Under the pieces are notes generated by a model. It saw only the letters and a program-made list of their open reading frames with translations, was not told the DNA's origin and did no database searches. The position numbers and the translations under genes are program-made. A DNA stretch of 64,000 bases from Trinickia terrae (GTDB lineage Bacteria; Pseudomonadota; Gammaproteobacteria; Burkholderiales; Burkholderiaceae): assembly GCF_005144415.1 (NCBI RefSeq), contig NZ_SWJE01000001.1, positions 628,631 to 692,630 of the forward strand, given 5' to 3'. Shown piece by piece: positions 17,162 to 26,445 of the stretch (position 1 is its first letter; each line of letters opens with the position of its first letter).

Positions 17162-18336
17162 AACGTAACGGCGACCCCGAACATCGCGACGAACTGCCCC
17201 TGCGTGGACGACCACGTCGAGCTTTGCGAATCGCCGACATCGGGCGCCGCCGCAATGATGTTGCCCGCGCCCGACTTGCCGAGCGTATTGCCGCTCGCAT
17301 GCTGGTAGGCCTGCGTCGAATAGAGCGTGGTGCGCTTCGACAGGCGGTAGGACTCGCGCAGCGAATACTGCTCGTAGCGCGCCGCGCTCGTGATGCCGTT
17401 GGCCTTCGACGCCGCCGTGTACGAGAACCCGCCGGCGACATCGAACGCGGGCGTGAAGCGATAGTCGGCGAGCGCGGCGTAGGTGTTGAAGACGGCGGTG
17501 TTCTTGAACAGCGAAAAGCCGCCCGGCAGATACTGGACGTTCGAATAGCTCAGGCCGAGCGTCAGGTTCCCGAGCGTGTAGTTGCCGGCGGTCGCGATGT
17601 GCTGGACCGCCTTGGCCGACACATAGCCCTGGTTTACCGCCGAGGTGCTGAACGATGCCGTGGCGGCGGTATCGAAGCTGCTCGTGAGGCCCGTGTTGTT
17701 CATCCGCAGATAGCCGGCGCCGAGACTCAGCGGGCCGTTCGCGTAGCTCACCGCGCCGCTCCACGTCTGGCCTTTGCCCATGCTGCCCGCGATGCCGCTG
17801 AATGCATACATCATGCTCGCGGTGAGGCCGTAGTAGTTGGGCGACGTGTACGTCACCGAGTTGTTGATGCGGATCGTGGTGTCGAGCCCGTCGATGTCGC
17901 CGGGGTGCGCGCCGGTTGCGCCGGTGAGCCAGTTGCTGCCCGTGAGCGGTCCCACCATCAGGTAATACGGGGTGTACTGGCGGCCGGCCGTGACCGTGCC
18001 GTACCGCGTGTTCTGCAACCCCACGTACGATTGGCGGTTGAAGATGAGGCCGGAGGTCGAGGCCGCGCCCGTGTTCAGATCGAAGCCGGCCTGCAAGTCG
18101 AAGATCGCCTTCGTGCCGCCGCCCAGGTCCTCCGAGCCGCGGAAGCCGAACTTCGATGCATAGAGGTTGCCCTGTCGCAGGTAGACGTTCGAGCTGCCTT
18201 TCTGATTGTTGACGTAGGTGATGGCGTCATCCACCACCCCGTACAGCGTGACGCTGCTTTGCGCCCATGCTGGGACCGTCGCGAGGGCCGCGCCGGCGGC
18301 AAACAGTGTTTTCTTGAGCGTGAAGCTGGATTTCAT
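17158..18336 (-). CDS. Gram-negative porin (Burkholderia OpcP/OmpC type)
   Basis: A 392-residue outer-membrane porin. The signal peptide is residues 1-25 (KKTLFAAGAALATVPAWA-Q), and the mature N-terminus SSVTLYGVVDDAITYVNN plus GFRGSEDLGGGTKAIFDLQ are hallmarks of the trimeric 16-strand porins of beta-proteobacteria. It ends in Phe, the BAM recognition residue. The SD AGGAG lies about 8 bases before ATG. It sits directly downstream of quiC on the same strand with 72 bases between, so it may form a unit bringing quinate, shikimate or aromatic acids across the outer membrane; that substrate is inferred only from position. Confidence 0.92.
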   Translation of the reverse strand: MKSSFTLKKTLFAAGAALATVPAWAQSSVTLYGVVDDAITYVNNQKGSSNVYLRQGNLYASKFGFRGSEDLGGGTKAIFDLQAGFDLNTGAASTSGLIFNRQSYVGLQNTRYGTVTAGRQYTPYYLMVGPLTGSNWLTGATGAHPGDIDGLDTTIRINNSVTYTSPNYYGLTASMMYAFSGIAGSMGKGQTWSGAVSYANGPLSLGAGYLRMNNTGLTSSFDTAATASFSTSAVNQGYVSAKAVQHIATAGNYTLGNLTLGLSYSNVQYLPGGFSLFKNTAVFNTYAALADYRFTPAFDVAGGFSYTAASKANGITSAARYEQYSLRESYRLSKRTTLYSTQAYQHASGNTLGKSGAGNIIAAAPDVGDSQSSTWSSTQGQFVAMFGVAVTF

Positions 18337-18408
18337 CCAAAGATCTCCTGATTGGTACGTTGACGTTGCGGAATTGTTTTAGTGGGCTACAGAGGGGCTG
18401 CTGGCGAT

Positions 18409-20301
18409 TCACTTGCGTTGCTGGGCTTGCGCGGCGAGACGGACGGCCGCATTGATCGCGCCGTAGCCGTCGTAGCCGCCGCGGCGCTCGACGATCTCGA
18501 ACGAGAAGCGCCGTCCGATGCGCTCGGTATAGGCATGGAAAAACTCGCCGCCGCGCTCGTCGCGGTCGTACAGGATGTGTTTCTCGGCCAGCGCGTCGAT
18601 CAAGTCGTCGGGCAGCGCGTAGCGGGCCGCGAGGTCGTCGTAGTAGTTGCGCGGGATGCGCAGGAACGGCACGCCGTCGGCGACGAACTGCTCGATCGCG
18701 CCGAAGATATCGCCGGTGCGGAACGCGACGTGGTTCAGGCCCGAGCCGTGGTAGGTGTCGAGCGCGTCGGCCACAGCGGTGTGGCGGTCCGCCGACGCGT
18801 TCAGCGCAATGCGCACCGAGCCGTCGCGGCTGCGCACCGCGCGGCTGCGCACGAGCCCGTACGGGTCGGGCACGACCCAGCTCGGCTCGGCGTCGAAGCC
18901 GAACGCGGTTTTGAAGAACAGGATCCAGGTGTCGAGCGCGTCGGCCGGCAGCGAGAGGCAGACGTGGTCGATGCCGTCGAGCGGGCCCACTTCCGCGGGG
19001 CCGTTCATGTCGGTCAGCACGAAGTCCGATTCATAGAGCGTCGGGGCGTCCGGCGCTTCGTCGACGAAGTATTCGAGGCTGCCGTCGGGCGCCTGCACGC
19101 TCGGCAGCACGCGCTCGTTCGGCCCCACGCGGCCCGAGAACGGCGTGTAGCCGAAGCCCGCGGCGCGCTCGAAGGCCACCTTCGCGTCGTCGACGCGGAA
19201 CGCCGACGCGCACAGCGACAAGCCGTGCTGCTGGTAGAACGCGTCGGCGAACGAGTCGCGCTCGGCGTTCAGCACGATCGACGCGGCGCCGTGCTGGTAG
19301 AGCGTGGCGTCCTTCGAGCGATGCTTCCCCGCGAGGCGGAAGCTGAGCTTGCCGAGCCAGTCGGCGACTTGCGCGCCGGTCGTTGCATCGACGGCGAATT
19401 CGAGGAACTGGAAGCCGACGTGCGCGGGCGGGGCGGGCGGCGTGAACAGCGGCTGTGAGGCGCGGCGAGCCGCGCGTTCCCGCTCCATCAGCGCGCGCGT
19501 CTGCTCCTCGAGATAGAGAAGCGAGCGATAGCCGTCCTTCGCGGTGGTGGCGGTCTGCGCGGCGCGGAACCCGTCATTGAAAATTTCGAGCGACAGCGGC
19601 CCCGTGAAGCCCGCTTCGATCACGCGCGCGGTGAAGCGGGCGAGGTCGAAATCGCCCTGGCCCGGGAAGCAACGGTAGTGGCGGCTCCATTCGAGCACGT
19701 CCATCGCGAGCTTGGGCGCGTCGGCGATCTGCACGAAGGCGATGCGCTCGCCGGGAATCGACGCGATCTCGTCGACCGGATCGTTCAGCGACAGCGTGTG
19801 GAAGCTGTCGAGCGCGAGCCCGAGGTTCGGGTGATTCACGGCGTCGACGAGGCGCCACGCATGGCGGTACGAATGCACGTGCCGTCCCCACGCCAGCGCT
19901 TCGTAAGCCGCGACCACGCCCGCCTGCTGCGCCGCGCGCGCCAGCGCGCCGAGCTGGTCGACGATCAGCGCATCGTCGGCGATTGTCTCCGGCGACACGT
20001 TGCTGCACACCAGAATGCGATCGCAACCCAATTCGTGCATCAGGTCGAACTTGCGCTTGACGCGCTCCAGATTGCGCGAAAGGCGCTCGGCGCTCACGCC
20101 CTCGAAGTCGCGAAACGGCTGGAACAGCACGATCTTCAGGCCGAGGTCCTCGGCCATGCGGCGGACTTCGGCGGGCGAGCCGTCGAAGTAGAGCAGGTCG
20201 TTCTCGAAGATTTCGACGCCGTCGAAGCCCGCCTGCCGGATGGCGGCCAGCTTCTCGGCGAGTGTCCCGCTGATGGACACGGTGGCAATCGAACGCTGCA
20301 T
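18409..20301 (-). CDS. quiC: 3-dehydroshikimate dehydratase QuiC, fused to an HPPD-like domain
   Basis: A 630-residue two-domain enzyme. Residues 1-270 are a TIM-barrel of the sugar-phosphate isomerase/AP-endonuclease-2 type, with likely metal ligands in AAYEALAWG, LALDSFHTLS, FVQIADAP and LSLEIFND. Residues 300-630 are a 4-hydroxyphenylpyruvate-dioxygenase-like vicinal-oxygen-chelate half, with DHVCLSL, LNHVAFRTGD and GGEFFHAYTER as the putative H-H-E site. The first domain converts 3-dehydroshikimate to protocatechuate; the role of the second is less clear in the family. The start at 20301 is preceded by AGGAG from a dispersed hairpin repeat. Divergent from aroQ and the dehydrogenase, it completes the quinate/shikimate route to protocatechuate. 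Confidence 0.9.
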   Translation of the reverse strand: MQRSIATVSISGTLAEKLAAIRQAGFDGVEIFENDLLYFDGSPAEVRRMAEDLGLKIVLFQPFRDFEGVSAERLSRNLERVKRKFDLMHELGCDRILVCSNVSPETIADDALIVDQLGALARAAQQAGVVAAYEALAWGRHVHSYRHAWRLVDAVNHPNLGLALDSFHTLSLNDPVDEIASIPGERIAFVQIADAPKLAMDVLEWSRHYRCFPGQGDFDLARFTARVIEAGFTGPLSLEIFNDGFRAAQTATTAKDGYRSLLYLEEQTRALMERERAARRASQPLFTPPAPPAHVGFQFLEFAVDATTGAQVADWLGKLSFRLAGKHRSKDATLYQHGAASIVLNAERDSFADAFYQQHGLSLCASAFRVDDAKVAFERAAGFGYTPFSGRVGPNERVLPSVQAPDGSLEYFVDEAPDAPTLYESDFVLTDMNGPAEVGPLDGIDHVCLSLPADALDTWILFFKTAFGFDAEPSWVVPDPYGLVRSRAVRSRDGSVRIALNASADRHTAVADALDTYHGSGLNHVAFRTGDIFGAIEQFVADGVPFLRIPRNYYDDLAARYALPDDLIDALAEKHILYDRDERGGEFFHAYTERIGRRFSFEIVERRGGYDGYGAINAAVRLAAQAQQRK

Positions 20302-20308
20302 GGTGAGG

Positions 20309-20357
20309 CTCCTATGTCGGCCAGAGTTAGTGCAGAGCACTTACTCTGGCCCCATGG
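20309..20357 (-). repeat. dispersed hairpin repeat with RBS, copy 2
   Basis: GGCCAGAGTTAGTG (20319-20332) pairs with CACTTACTCTGGCC (20338-20351) with one mismatch and a 5-base loop. On the minus strand it ends in ATAGGAG, the ribosome-binding site for quiC at 20301. The stem differs from copies 1 and 3 by paired changes (AGTGC/GCACT instead of AGCGC/GCGCT), which keeps the hairpin. Confidence 0.75.
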
Positions 20358-20470
20358 CTGGCTAAGGCTGGAAATCGCACCGGGCGAAACGGGACGTTCG
20401 ATGGAAATGAACTATCTGATCCCAATCTAATTCCGCACCAAGCCAATCCAGATCAATGAATTTGCGTGTA

Positions 20471-20497
20471 TTGTACAAACTAACTAGACCGTACAAA
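20471..20497. promoter_or_regulatory. candidate operator upstream of aroQ
   Basis: TTGTACAA (20471-20478, a perfect palindrome) is followed 18 bases on by a second GTACAA (20491-20496). The pair lies in the 304-bp region between divergent quiC and aroQ, in an A+T-rich patch suited to a promoter. It may be the site of the TetR-type regulator encoded at 23440-24117, but the link is a guess. Confidence 0.3.
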
Positions 20498-20605
20498 TTC
20501 TGGAAAACCCCAAAAGACGCGACGAGAAGACGCAGGCAAAATCCGCCTCACGATGGTCGAGAGCGCAGTCTTCCAATCGCGCCCTCATTGACGGAGTTGC
20601 AAGAC

Positions 20606-21055
20606 ATGAGCAAGCCTTCGGTGCTGGTCCTGAACGGGCCGAACCTCAATCTGCTGGGCACGCGCCAGCCGCACATCTACGGGGCGGAAACGCTGCAGGA
20701 CGTCGAAGCGCGCTGCCGCAAGGCGGCCGAGGCGCTGGGCATCGCGATCGAGTTCCGCCAGTCGAACGCCGAGCATCAGTTGATCGACTGGATCCAGGAA
20801 TCGCGCACGACGGCCGACGGCATCGTCATCAACCCGGCGGCATACACGCATACCTCGGTGGCGATCGCCGACGCGCTCGCCGCGGTGGATAAGCCCGTGA
20901 TCGAAGTGCATATTTCAAACATCCACCGGCGCGAGGCGTTCCGGCACCACTCGTATGTGTCGAACGTGGCGGAGGCGGTGATCTGCGGTTGCGGCACCGA
21001 GGGCTATGAACTGGCGCTGCAGCGGATGGCGACCTTGCTCGCCAAGGCGAGCTGA
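20606..21055 (+). CDS. aroQ: type II 3-dehydroquinate dehydratase
   Basis: A 149-residue AroQ. The N-terminal [20 protein letters not shown] carries the catalytic Arg and Tyr of the mobile lid; [17 protein letters not shown] carries the His and Arg of the second site. It dehydrates 3-dehydroquinate to 3-dehydroshikimate, forming a dodecamer in the cytoplasm. Here the neighbours (QuiC, quinate/shikimate dehydrogenase, carrier) show the catabolic rather than biosynthetic use. The start at 20606 ([11 protein letters not shown]) is chosen from the family N-terminus, because the frame is open 50 codons further with an unlikely Arg-rich tail. The dehydrogenase follows after 30 bases. Confidence 0.93.
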   Translation: MSKPSVLVLNGPNLNLLGTRQPHIYGAETLQDVEARCRKAAEALGIAIEFRQSNAEHQLIDWIQESRTTADGIVINPAAYTHTSVAIADALAAVDKPVIEVHISNIHRREAFRHHSYVSNVAEAVICGCGTEGYELALQRMATLLAKAS

Positions 21056-21085
21056 CGCTCTAAAAGGTGGTTGAAGGAGTATTGA

Positions 21086-21952
21086 ATGACATCGAAATCG
21101 TTTCTGACCGGCTTGATCGGCTCTGGCATCGGCGGCTCGCTATCGCCTGCGATGCATGAAGAAGAAGGCCGCCGGCTCGGCCTGAACTACGTCTACCGGC
21201 GCATCGACCTGGAGGCGCTGCGGCTCGACATGTCGTCGCTGCCGTCGCTCTTGACCGCCGCCGAGCGCATGGGCTTCAACGGCTTGAACATCACGTACCC
21301 GTGCAAGCAGGCCGTCATCGAGCTGCTCGACGATTTGTCCGACGATGCGCGCGCGCTCGGCGCGGTGAACACCGTGCTGCTCAAGGACGGCAAGCGCATC
21401 GGCCACAACACGGATTGGTCGGGCTTCAAGCGCGCCTTCGAGCGCGGCTTGCCGGGCGTGCCGCTCGAGCGCGTCGTGCAGCTCGGCGCGGGCGGAGCGG
21501 GTGCGGCCGTGGCGCATGCCGCGCTGATGATGGGCGCGCGCGAACTGACGCTGTTCGACGTCGAGGCGGCGCGCGCGGCGAAGCTCGCGGCCGAATTGCA
21601 GGCGCGCTTTCCGGCCGCTCGAGTGCAGGCGGGCGGCGAGTCGCCCGCCGCGCTTGCGGACGCGATGGCCGCGGCGAACGGCCTGATCCACGCGACCCCG
21701 ACCGGCATGGCGAAGCTGCCCGGCCTGCCGCTGCCGGCCGAGCTGCTGCACAAGCGCCTGTGGGTCGCCGACGTCGTTTACTTCCCGATCAAGACCGAAC
21801 TCCTGAAGGCCGCCGAAGCGCTCGGCTGCCGCACGCTGACGGGCGGCGGCATGGCGGTCTACCAGGCGGTCGACGCCTTCGAGATTTTCACGGGCATCGC
21901 GCCGGACGCCGAGCGCATGTTCCAGCACTTTCAGACCTTGCTGCCGCGCTGA
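21086..21952 (+). CDS. quinate/shikimate dehydrogenase (AroE family, NAD type)
   Basis: A 288-residue AroE-family dehydrogenase. The substrate site is GSLSPAMHEEEGR (18-30), and the catalytic lysine lies in NITYPCKQAV with the paired Asp in HNTDWSGF. The dinucleotide motif GAGGAGAAVAHAAL is followed by LTLFDVEAARA; the Asp where NADP-dependent AroE has Asn-Arg points to NAD, as in QsuD/YdiB-type quinate/shikimate dehydrogenases that run in the oxidative direction. It would make 3-dehydroquinate from quinate and 3-dehydroshikimate from shikimate. AAGGAG precedes the ATG, 30 bases after aroQ, and the MFS gene follows after 36 bases: one operon. Confidence 0.9.
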   Translation: MTSKSFLTGLIGSGIGGSLSPAMHEEEGRRLGLNYVYRRIDLEALRLDMSSLPSLLTAAERMGFNGLNITYPCKQAVIELLDDLSDDARALGAVNTVLLKDGKRIGHNTDWSGFKRAFERGLPGVPLERVVQLGAGGAGAAVAHAALMMGARELTLFDVEAARAAKLAAELQARFPAARVQAGGESPAALADAMAAANGLIHATPTGMAKLPGLPLPAELLHKRLWVADVVYFPIKTELLKAAEALGCRTLTGGGMAVYQAVDAFEIFTGIAPDAERMFQHFQTLLPR

Positions 21953-21988
21953 TCCGCCGGCCGCGAACACTACATCAAGGAGACATCC

Positions 21989-23359
21989 GTGCCACAGCAG
22001 ATTCCGGCGCAAAGCGCGCCGCAGGGAGAGCACGCGCCTGTGCAAGGCGCGTCCGCCGCAACCACGCGCCGTTCGTCGGCGCGCTACAAGATCCTCGTGT
22101 TGCTGGCGATCGGCACGATGATCAACTACCTGGACCGCACGGTGCTCGGCATCGCGGCACCGCAGTTGACCAAGGAGCTCGGCATCAACGCGGCGGTGAT
22201 GGGCGTGATGTTCTCGGCGTTTTCGTGGACCTACGTCGCGGCGCAGATTCCAGGCGGCCTGTTCCTCGACCGCTTCGGCAGCAAGCTGACCTACTACCTG
22301 GCGATGACGTTCTGGTCGCTGTGCACGCTGCTGCAAGGGTTCGTGCACGGCGTCTCGCCGTTGCTCGCGTGTCGGCTGGGGCTCGGCGTGGCGGAGTCGC
22401 CGTGCTTTCCGACCAATAGCCGCGTCGTCGCCACCTGGTTTCCGCAGAGCGAGCGCGCGCTCGCGACGGGCACCTACACGGTAGGCGAATACATCGGTCT
22501 CGCGTTCTTCAGCCCGTTCCTGTTTGCGCTCATGGGAGCGTACGGCTGGCGCACGCTGTTCTACGTGGTCGGCGCCGCCGGCCTCGTGTTCGGCGTGATC
22601 TGGTGGATCTTCTACCGCGAGCCGCGCGAGCATCCGGGCGCGAATGCCGCCGAGCTCGAATACATCGAGGCGGGCGGCGGGCTCACGCACCGCAAGGCCG
22701 GTGCTGACGCAGCCGCCCAGAAGCCCGCGGCCAAGCTGAGCTGGGGCACGATCGGGCAACTGCTCAAGCGCCGTCAGCTGCTTGGCATCTGCCTCGGCCA
22801 GTTCGCCGGCAACTCGACGCTCGTGTTCTTCCTGACGTGGTTCCCGACCTATCTCGCGACCGAGCGCCATATGGCCTGGCTCAAGATCGGCTTCTTCGCG
22901 ATCATGCCGTTCATCGCGGCGTCGGTGGGCGTGCTGTTCGGCGGCTCGATCTCCGATTGGATGCTGCGGCGCGGCATCTCGGCCAACATCGCTCGCAAGC
23001 TGCCGATCATCGCGGGCCTCTTGCTGGCGTCGACGATCGTGCTCGCGAACTACGTGCAAAGCAACATGGTGGTGATCGCGATCATGTCGCTGGCGTTCTT
23101 CGCGCAGGGCATGGCCGCGCTCGGCTGGACGCTCGTCTCAGATATCGCGCCGGACGGCCTGCTCGGCGTGACGGGCGGCATCTTCAACTTCGCGGCGAAT
23201 CTGGCGGGGATCATCACGCCGCTCGTGGTGGGCATGATCGTGGCGGCGACCGGCTCGTTCGTCGGCGCGCTCGTGTTCATCGGCGCGATCGCGCTGATCG
23301 GGGCGCTCGCCTATATCTTCGTGGTCGGGGATATCAAGCGGATCGTGCTCGACAACTGA
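21989..23359 (+). CDS. MFS transporter of the anion:cation symporter type, probable quinate/shikimate carrier
   Basis: A 456-residue 12-helix MFS protein of the ACS family (galactonate/glucarate/hydroxycinnamate transporters). TM1 and loop have the ACS pattern GTMINYLDRTVLGIAAPQL, followed by QIPGGLFLDRFGSK (motif A region) and ARLGLGVAESP-like residues CRLGLGVAESPCFPTNSR. The GTG start at 21989 is supported by AAGGAG seven bases upstream. Last gene of the aroQ operon, so the transported acid is most likely quinate or shikimate, though ACS proteins carry many organic anions. A long, perfect terminator stem follows 15 bases after the stop. Confidence 0.9.
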   Translation: MPQQIPAQSAPQGEHAPVQGASAATTRRSSARYKILVLLAIGTMINYLDRTVLGIAAPQLTKELGINAAVMGVMFSAFSWTYVAAQIPGGLFLDRFGSKLTYYLAMTFWSLCTLLQGFVHGVSPLLACRLGLGVAESPCFPTNSRVVATWFPQSERALATGTYTVGEYIGLAFFSPFLFALMGAYGWRTLFYVVGAAGLVFGVIWWIFYREPREHPGANAAELEYIEAGGGLTHRKAGADAAAQKPAAKLSWGTIGQLLKRRQLLGICLGQFAGNSTLVFFLTWFPTYLATERHMAWLKIGFFAIMPFIAASVGVLFGGSISDWMLRRGISANIARKLPIIAGLLLASTIVLANYVQSNMVVIAIMSLAFFAQGMAALGWTLVSDIAPDGLLGVTGGIFNFAANLAGIITPLVVGMIVAATGSFVGALVFIGAIALIGALAYIFVVGDIKRIVLDN

Positions 23360-23374
23360 TCCGCCGCTTCATGA

Positions 23375-23418
23375 GCGATGGGCCGCTTGGCGTGTCCAAG
23401 CGGCCCATCGCCGTTTTG
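23375..23418 (+). terminator. rho-independent terminator
   Basis: GCGATGGGCCGCTTGG (23375-23390) pairs perfectly with CCAAGCGGCCCATCGC (23396-23411) over 16 bp with a CGTGT loop, followed by CGTTTT. It ends the aroQ-dehydrogenase-MFS operon and separates it from the convergent TetR gene. Confidence 0.9.
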
Positions 23419-23439
23419 CAAGCCGGCTCGACGGATGCG

Positions 23440-24117
23440 CTATTCCTTCCTGACGAACCGCAGCACGGCATCGACGATCATCTCGCGATGCCGCGCCCGC
23501 AGCCGCGGATGCGACGGGTCGCGCCCGAATGCGGTGCCGAACGTGTAGCGGTTCGAGACGCGGTGAAAGCAGAGGGCGCTGATCATCAGGTGCAGGTCGA
23601 TCGCATCGACGTCGGCGCGGAACACGCCCGCAGAGACGCCGCGTTCGAGCAGGTCCTCGATCGTCTTGATCACGCTGGCGTTGCGGTTCTTGAACGACTT
23701 CAGCTGCTCGATGTACTTCGCGCCGTGGATGTTCTCGATCGTGACGAGACGCACGAAGTCGCGATGCTTGTCGTGATAGTCGAACGTGAATTCGACGAGC
23801 TTCTTCATCCCTTCCTGCGGTTCCAGCTCGTCGATGTGCAGATCCTGCTCGAGCGTGCGGATGTCGCCGTAGACCTTGTCGAGCACGGCCTCGTAGAGCC
23901 CCTCCTTGCTCTCGAAGTAGTAATACAGCATCCGCTTCGTAGTGTTGGTGCGCTCGGCGATCTGGTCGACGCGCGCGCCGGCGAGACCCATCGCGGAGAA
24001 TTCCTGCGTCGCGACATCGAGGATGTTGCGCTTGGTCTGCTCTGGATCGTATTTGCGCCGGGCTTCGGTGGGTGCCTCGTTGAGGTCGGACGGTGCGGCC
24101 TTAAGTGCCTTCTTCAT
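23440..24117 (-). CDS. TetR/AcrR family regulator
   Basis: A 225-residue TetR-type repressor. The N-terminal helix-turn-helix spans about residues 28-72 (ILDVATQEFSAMGLAGARVD, QIAERTNTTKRMLYYYF), the best-conserved part of the family, and the rest is the all-helical ligand/dimer domain. The 24 N-terminal residues are Lys-rich. Convergent with the quinate operon and with no other candidate nearby, it probably regulates that cluster. I start at the ATG at 24117; a longer frame to 24162 would cover the palindrome that lies just upstream and may be its own operator. Confidence 0.9.
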   Translation of the reverse strand: MKKALKAAPSDLNEAPTEARRKYDPEQTKRNILDVATQEFSAMGLAGARVDQIAERTNTTKRMLYYYFESKEGLYEAVLDKVYGDIRTLEQDLHIDELEPQEGMKKLVEFTFDYHDKHRDFVRLVTIENIHGAKYIEQLKSFKNRNASVIKTIEDLLERGVSAGVFRADVDAIDLHLMISALCFHRVSNRYTFGTAFGRDPSHPRLRARHREMIVDAVLRFVRKE

Positions 24118-24154
24118 TGTGTCAATTGCTCGGCGATAACGCGGCGATTCTAGC

Positions 24155-24171
24155 ACGCGCAAAGTGCGCGT
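24155..24171. promoter_or_regulatory. 17-bp palindrome, candidate TetR autoregulatory operator
   Basis: ACGCGCA and TGCGCGT are perfect inverted arms around AAG. It lies 38-54 bases upstream of the TetR ATG, where self-repression operators usually sit. Size and symmetry fit a TetR dimer, but no second copy was found at the aroQ or quiC promoters. Confidence 0.35.
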
Positions 24172-24248
24172 CCGGCGGCGCTATAGCCGGTTTTAGAGGC
24201 GATGGCCGCATGTCTTGCCCCGCTGCGCACGGGAGTGCCGCAAGCGGC

Positions 24249-25517
24249 TCAGCCGCGCCGTTCGGCGAGCGCGTCGCGCGCCTGCATCGCCGTGTAGGTC
24301 AACTGCGCGGCGGCGAGCCCGAGGCGGCCGAACGCGGGCGTGAGGCCGAATGCCGCGAAGCCGCCGGGAATGGGCCGGCCTTCGCCGATTGCCGCGGCGA
24401 GCAGTTCTCCGGCCACGGTGGTGGGCGCCATCCCGTGCCCGCCGAAGCCGACCGCATGCCAGACGCCATCCACGCTTCGGCCGATCTGAGGCATCTTGTG
24501 CCGCGCGTAGCTCATCAGGCCGCCCCATGCGTATTCGATCTTCACGTCGCGCAGTTGCGGATAGACGCGCAGCAAGTCGCGCTTGAGCAGGCGCGCGATC
24601 GCCTCGGGCTCGCGCTCGAGCACGGAGATGCGGCCGCCCCAGAGGATGCGCGTATCGGCGAGCGGGCGATAGTAGTCGAAGGCGAAGCGCGTGTCGTAGA
24701 CGGCCGAGGTGCAGTCGATCGCGTCCGCGAGGCGCGCGCCGAGCGGCTCGGTCGCCATCACGTAGGTGGCGATCGGCAGCACGGCGCGCTCGACGCGCCG
24801 GTAGACGTTGCGCGCATAGCCGCCGCCGGCCATGACGACATGCCGGGCGTCGACGCAGCCGCGCGCAGTGCGCACCGAAAAGCCGCTGCCGCGCCGCGTA
24901 AGGCTTAGCGCAGGGCTTCGCTCGAAGATCTCGACGCCGGCGCGCGAGGCCGCAACCGCAACGCCCAGCACGTACTTGAGCGGATGAAAGTGAAAGCCAT
25001 GACGCTCGAGCAGGCCGCCGTGATAGCGCGCCGTTTTCAGTTGCGCGCGCAACGTTTCCTTGGGAATCGGTTCCCAATCGACGCCGAACGACGCTTTCAT
25101 CAGCTTGCGCTGCGTCTCGAGCCGCGCCGGATCGCCGAACCAGTCGGCGAGAATCACGCCGGCGTAGCGGGCGTCGCAGCCGATGCCATAGCGTTCGATC
25201 CGCGCGCGGATCAGGTCGACGGCGTCGGTGGTCAGGCGATACATCGCGCGGGCGCGTTCCGGGCCGAGAGCGCGCAGGAGATCGGCGCAATCGAGGCTGT
25301 AGCCGCCGAACACGAAGCCGCCGTTGCGCCCCGAGGCGCCGAAGCCGACCTGCTGGTCCTCGAGCACGACGATGCCGCGCACGCCGCGCTCGGCGAGTCC
25401 GAGCGCGATGGATAGTCCCGCGAGCCCGCCGCCGACGATGCAGACCTCCGCCTCGCGCGAGGTTTCCAGCATCGGCCGCGCGGGCCGTGACACCGTCGCT
25501 TCGTAGAAGCTTTCCAT
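24249..25517 (-). CDS. amaA: FAD-dependent oxidoreductase, probable L-pipecolate oxidase (AmaA-like)
   Basis: A 422-residue DAO-fold flavoprotein. FAD motif VCIVGGGLAGLSIALGLAER is at about 34-53, then the family loop GFGASGRNGGFVFGGYS, and near the C-terminus GFGGHGMAPTTVAGE. Enzymes with this pattern include L-pipecolate oxidase AmaA, which oxidises pipecolate to piperideine-6-carboxylate, and gamma-glutamylputrescine oxidase PuuB. I prefer AmaA because AmaB, an oxoadipate enzyme and an aminotransferase are encoded within 5 kb. It lies 19 bases downstream of the LysR gene on the same strand. The start MESFYEATV at 25517 is the family-like one. Confidence 0.75.
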   Translation of the reverse strand: MESFYEATVSRPARPMLETSREAEVCIVGGGLAGLSIALGLAERGVRGIVVLEDQQVGFGASGRNGGFVFGGYSLDCADLLRALGPERARAMYRLTTDAVDLIRARIERYGIGCDARYAGVILADWFGDPARLETQRKLMKASFGVDWEPIPKETLRAQLKTARYHGGLLERHGFHFHPLKYVLGVAVAASRAGVEIFERSPALSLTRRGSGFSVRTARGCVDARHVVMAGGGYARNVYRRVERAVLPIATYVMATEPLGARLADAIDCTSAVYDTRFAFDYYRPLADTRILWGGRISVLEREPEAIARLLKRDLLRVYPQLRDVKIEYAWGGLMSYARHKMPQIGRSVDGVWHAVGFGGHGMAPTTVAGELLAAAIGEGRPIPGGFAAFGLTPAFGRLGLAAAQLTYTAMQARDALAERRG

Positions 25518-25536
25518 GGTTAGTAGTCTGTATCCA

Positions 25537-26445
25537 TCACGCGTCAATCGGGTCTCGCGGCACGAGCGAGCTCAGCCACTTCGACAGCGCCACGAACGGC
25601 TCATCGCCGGCGGTTTCATCCGGCGCCGCCAGATAGTAGCCGGCGTCGCTCGTCATCGGCAGCTCGAGTGCGACGGCGAGGCGTTGCGACGCCAGTTCGT
25701 CCGCCGCCAGGATCTCCGGCATCAGCGCGACGCCCATGCCCGCCTGCGCCGCGCTCGATAGCATCGTGAACAGCTCGTAGCGCGGCCCGCTCACTGCGCG
25801 CACGTCGTTGCCGAGGCCGTGCAGGCGGAACCAGTCGCGCCACGCGTCCGGGCGCGTCGACAAATGCAGCAACGGCATTTGCGCGACGTCCTCCGGTGCG
25901 AGCGGCGCCTGGCCTCGCAGCAGCGCGGGGCTGCAGAGCGGCAGCACATTCCCTTCGCGAAAGAGGAGCTTGCCTTGCGTGCCGGGCCAGACCGAGTGGC
26001 CGAAGTAGACAGCTGCGTCGTACGGCGAATCGCTGAACAGGAACGGCTCCGTGCGGATGGACAGATTGACGGTGATATCAGGCCGCAGCGCCCGAAATTG
26101 CGGCAGGCGCGGAATCAGCCATTGGCTCGCGAAGGTCGGTACGACGGCGAGCTCGAGAATCCGCCCGACCCCGCGTTGCGCCATCAGCTCGAGCGTATCG
26201 CGCTCGATGCGCTCCAGGCTCTTGCGCACCTGCGCCGCGTAGTGCCGCCCGTGCGGGGTCAGCACGACGCGCTTCTTGATCCGCAGGAACAAGGCGACGC
26301 CGAGCCGGTTTTCGAGCGCGGCCACTTGGCGGCACACCGCGCTTTGCGTGAGCGCGAGCTCGTCGGCCGCGCGGGTGAAGCTTTCGTGGCGCGCGGCGGC
26401 CTCGAAGATCTGCAGCGCGGCGAGGTTCGGAATGCCTTTTCTCAT
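25537..26445 (-). CDS. LysR-family transcriptional regulator
   Basis: A 302-residue LysR regulator of the GcvA-like subgroup. Winged helix-turn-helix at residues 6-65 (LAALQIFEAAARHESFTRAA, DELALTQSAVCRQVAALE), then a periplasmic-binding-like effector domain (LELAVVPTFASQWLIPRL). It is divergent from the DUF1338-aminotransferase-AmaB genes (200 bp apart) and co-directional with the AmaA-like oxidase, the classic arrangement for controlling both. Inducer is likely pipecolate, aminoadipate or lysine; that is inference. The start at 26445 (MRKGIPNL) is typical for the subgroup. Confidence 0.92.
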   Translation of the reverse strand: MRKGIPNLAALQIFEAAARHESFTRAADELALTQSAVCRQVAALENRLGVALFLRIKKRVVLTPHGRHYAAQVRKSLERIERDTLELMAQRGVGRILELAVVPTFASQWLIPRLPQFRALRPDITVNLSIRTEPFLFSDSPYDAAVYFGHSVWPGTQGKLLFREGNVLPLCSPALLRGQAPLAPEDVAQMPLLHLSTRPDAWRDWFRLHGLGNDVRAVSGPRYELFTMLSSAAQAGMGVALMPEILAADELASQRLAVALELPMTSDAGYYLAAPDETAGDEPFVALSKWLSSLVPRDPIDA